21,581 bases of DNA, taken from the NCBI GenBank assembly GCA_934462945.1, contig CAKSJF010000042.1, positions 1 to 21,581 on the forward strand, given 5' to 3'. The notes under the pieces were generated by a model. The model searched no databases. It was not told the DNA's origin and saw only the letters and a program-made list of their open reading frames with translations. The translations under genes and the position numbers were made by a program. Below are positions 21,568 to 21,581 of this stretch, piece by piece (within the stretch, counting starts at the first letter, position 1; each line of letters begins with the position of its first letter). This stretch comes from an uncultured Clostridia bacterium. GTDB taxonomy: Bacteria; Bacillota; Clostridia; UBA1381.

Positions 21568-21581
21568 AGGCTCCCTTGAGC
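21568..21581 (-). repeat. Start of a second, inverted copy of the repeat (cut by window end)
   Basis: The last 14 bases are the exact reverse complement of 21473-21486, the outer end of copy 1. Copy 2 therefore begins here in the opposite orientation and continues beyond the window. The 81 bp between the copies (21487-21567) are AT-rich with no gene seen. Confidence 0.65.

Noticed and set aside
21421..21581. CRISPR array at the right end
   Set aside because: The repeats are inverted, contain their own double hairpins, and are separated by a single unrelated AT-rich stretch; there is no direct repeat-spacer periodicity.

Overview
The window reads as a chromosomal segment of a low-to-moderate GC Bacillota, most likely a gut-type Clostridia. 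This is inferred from strong GGAGG-type ribosome binding sites, housekeeping promoters close to TTGACA-17-TATAAT, lipoprotein binding proteins with LxGC lipoboxes, a single-chain glycyl-tRNA synthetase, and an inverted-repeat element at the right end that resembles interspersed repeats I associate with Oscillospirales-type genomes. No phage, CRISPR array, tRNA or rRNA was found.

Layout. 1-2226 (+) is the 3' end of a large modular surface or secreted protein with alternating jelly-roll and Fn3-like modules. Two hairpin terminators separate it from a minus-strand block: rpsT (ribosomal protein S20), a MATE-family gene that has lost its centre, a PutP-type Na+/proline symporter and a short CorA-like metal transporter. 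A divergent promoter region at about 6150-6358 leads into a complete branched-chain amino acid ABC operon, livJ-livH-livM-livG-livF (6359-11185, +). livF converges on glycyl-tRNA synthetase (11243-12634, -), and one bidirectional terminator serves both. murA (12853-14103, +) follows divergently. Next comes an 840-residue fusion of a xylose-isomerase-like TIM barrel to an acyl-CoA synthetase (14231-16753), then nrdR, mnmE, and a polar amino acid ABC operon (permease, ATPase, binding lipoprotein; 18845-21151). The right end holds a previously unlisted 44-residue minus-strand gene with its own near-consensus promoter, then an inverted pair of repeat elements cut by the window edge.

How it works together. 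The theme is amino acid uptake: a five-gene Liv importer, a three-gene polar amino acid importer and a proline symporter, set among housekeeping genes (S20, GlyRS, MurA, NrdR, MnmE). In both ABC operons a stem-loop lies beside the binding-protein gene, which may set the ratio of binding protein to membrane complex.

Most unusual items: (1) the TIM-barrel/acyl-CoA synthetase fusion, with both active sites apparently intact; (2) the half-size MATE, whose junction falls at equivalent points of the two lobes so that one six-helix lobe remains, preceded by a promoter and a terminator hairpin arranged like an attenuator; (3) the 44-aa gene ending inside a terminator hairpin; (4) a perfect 14-bp palindrome at the start point of the nrdR promoter.
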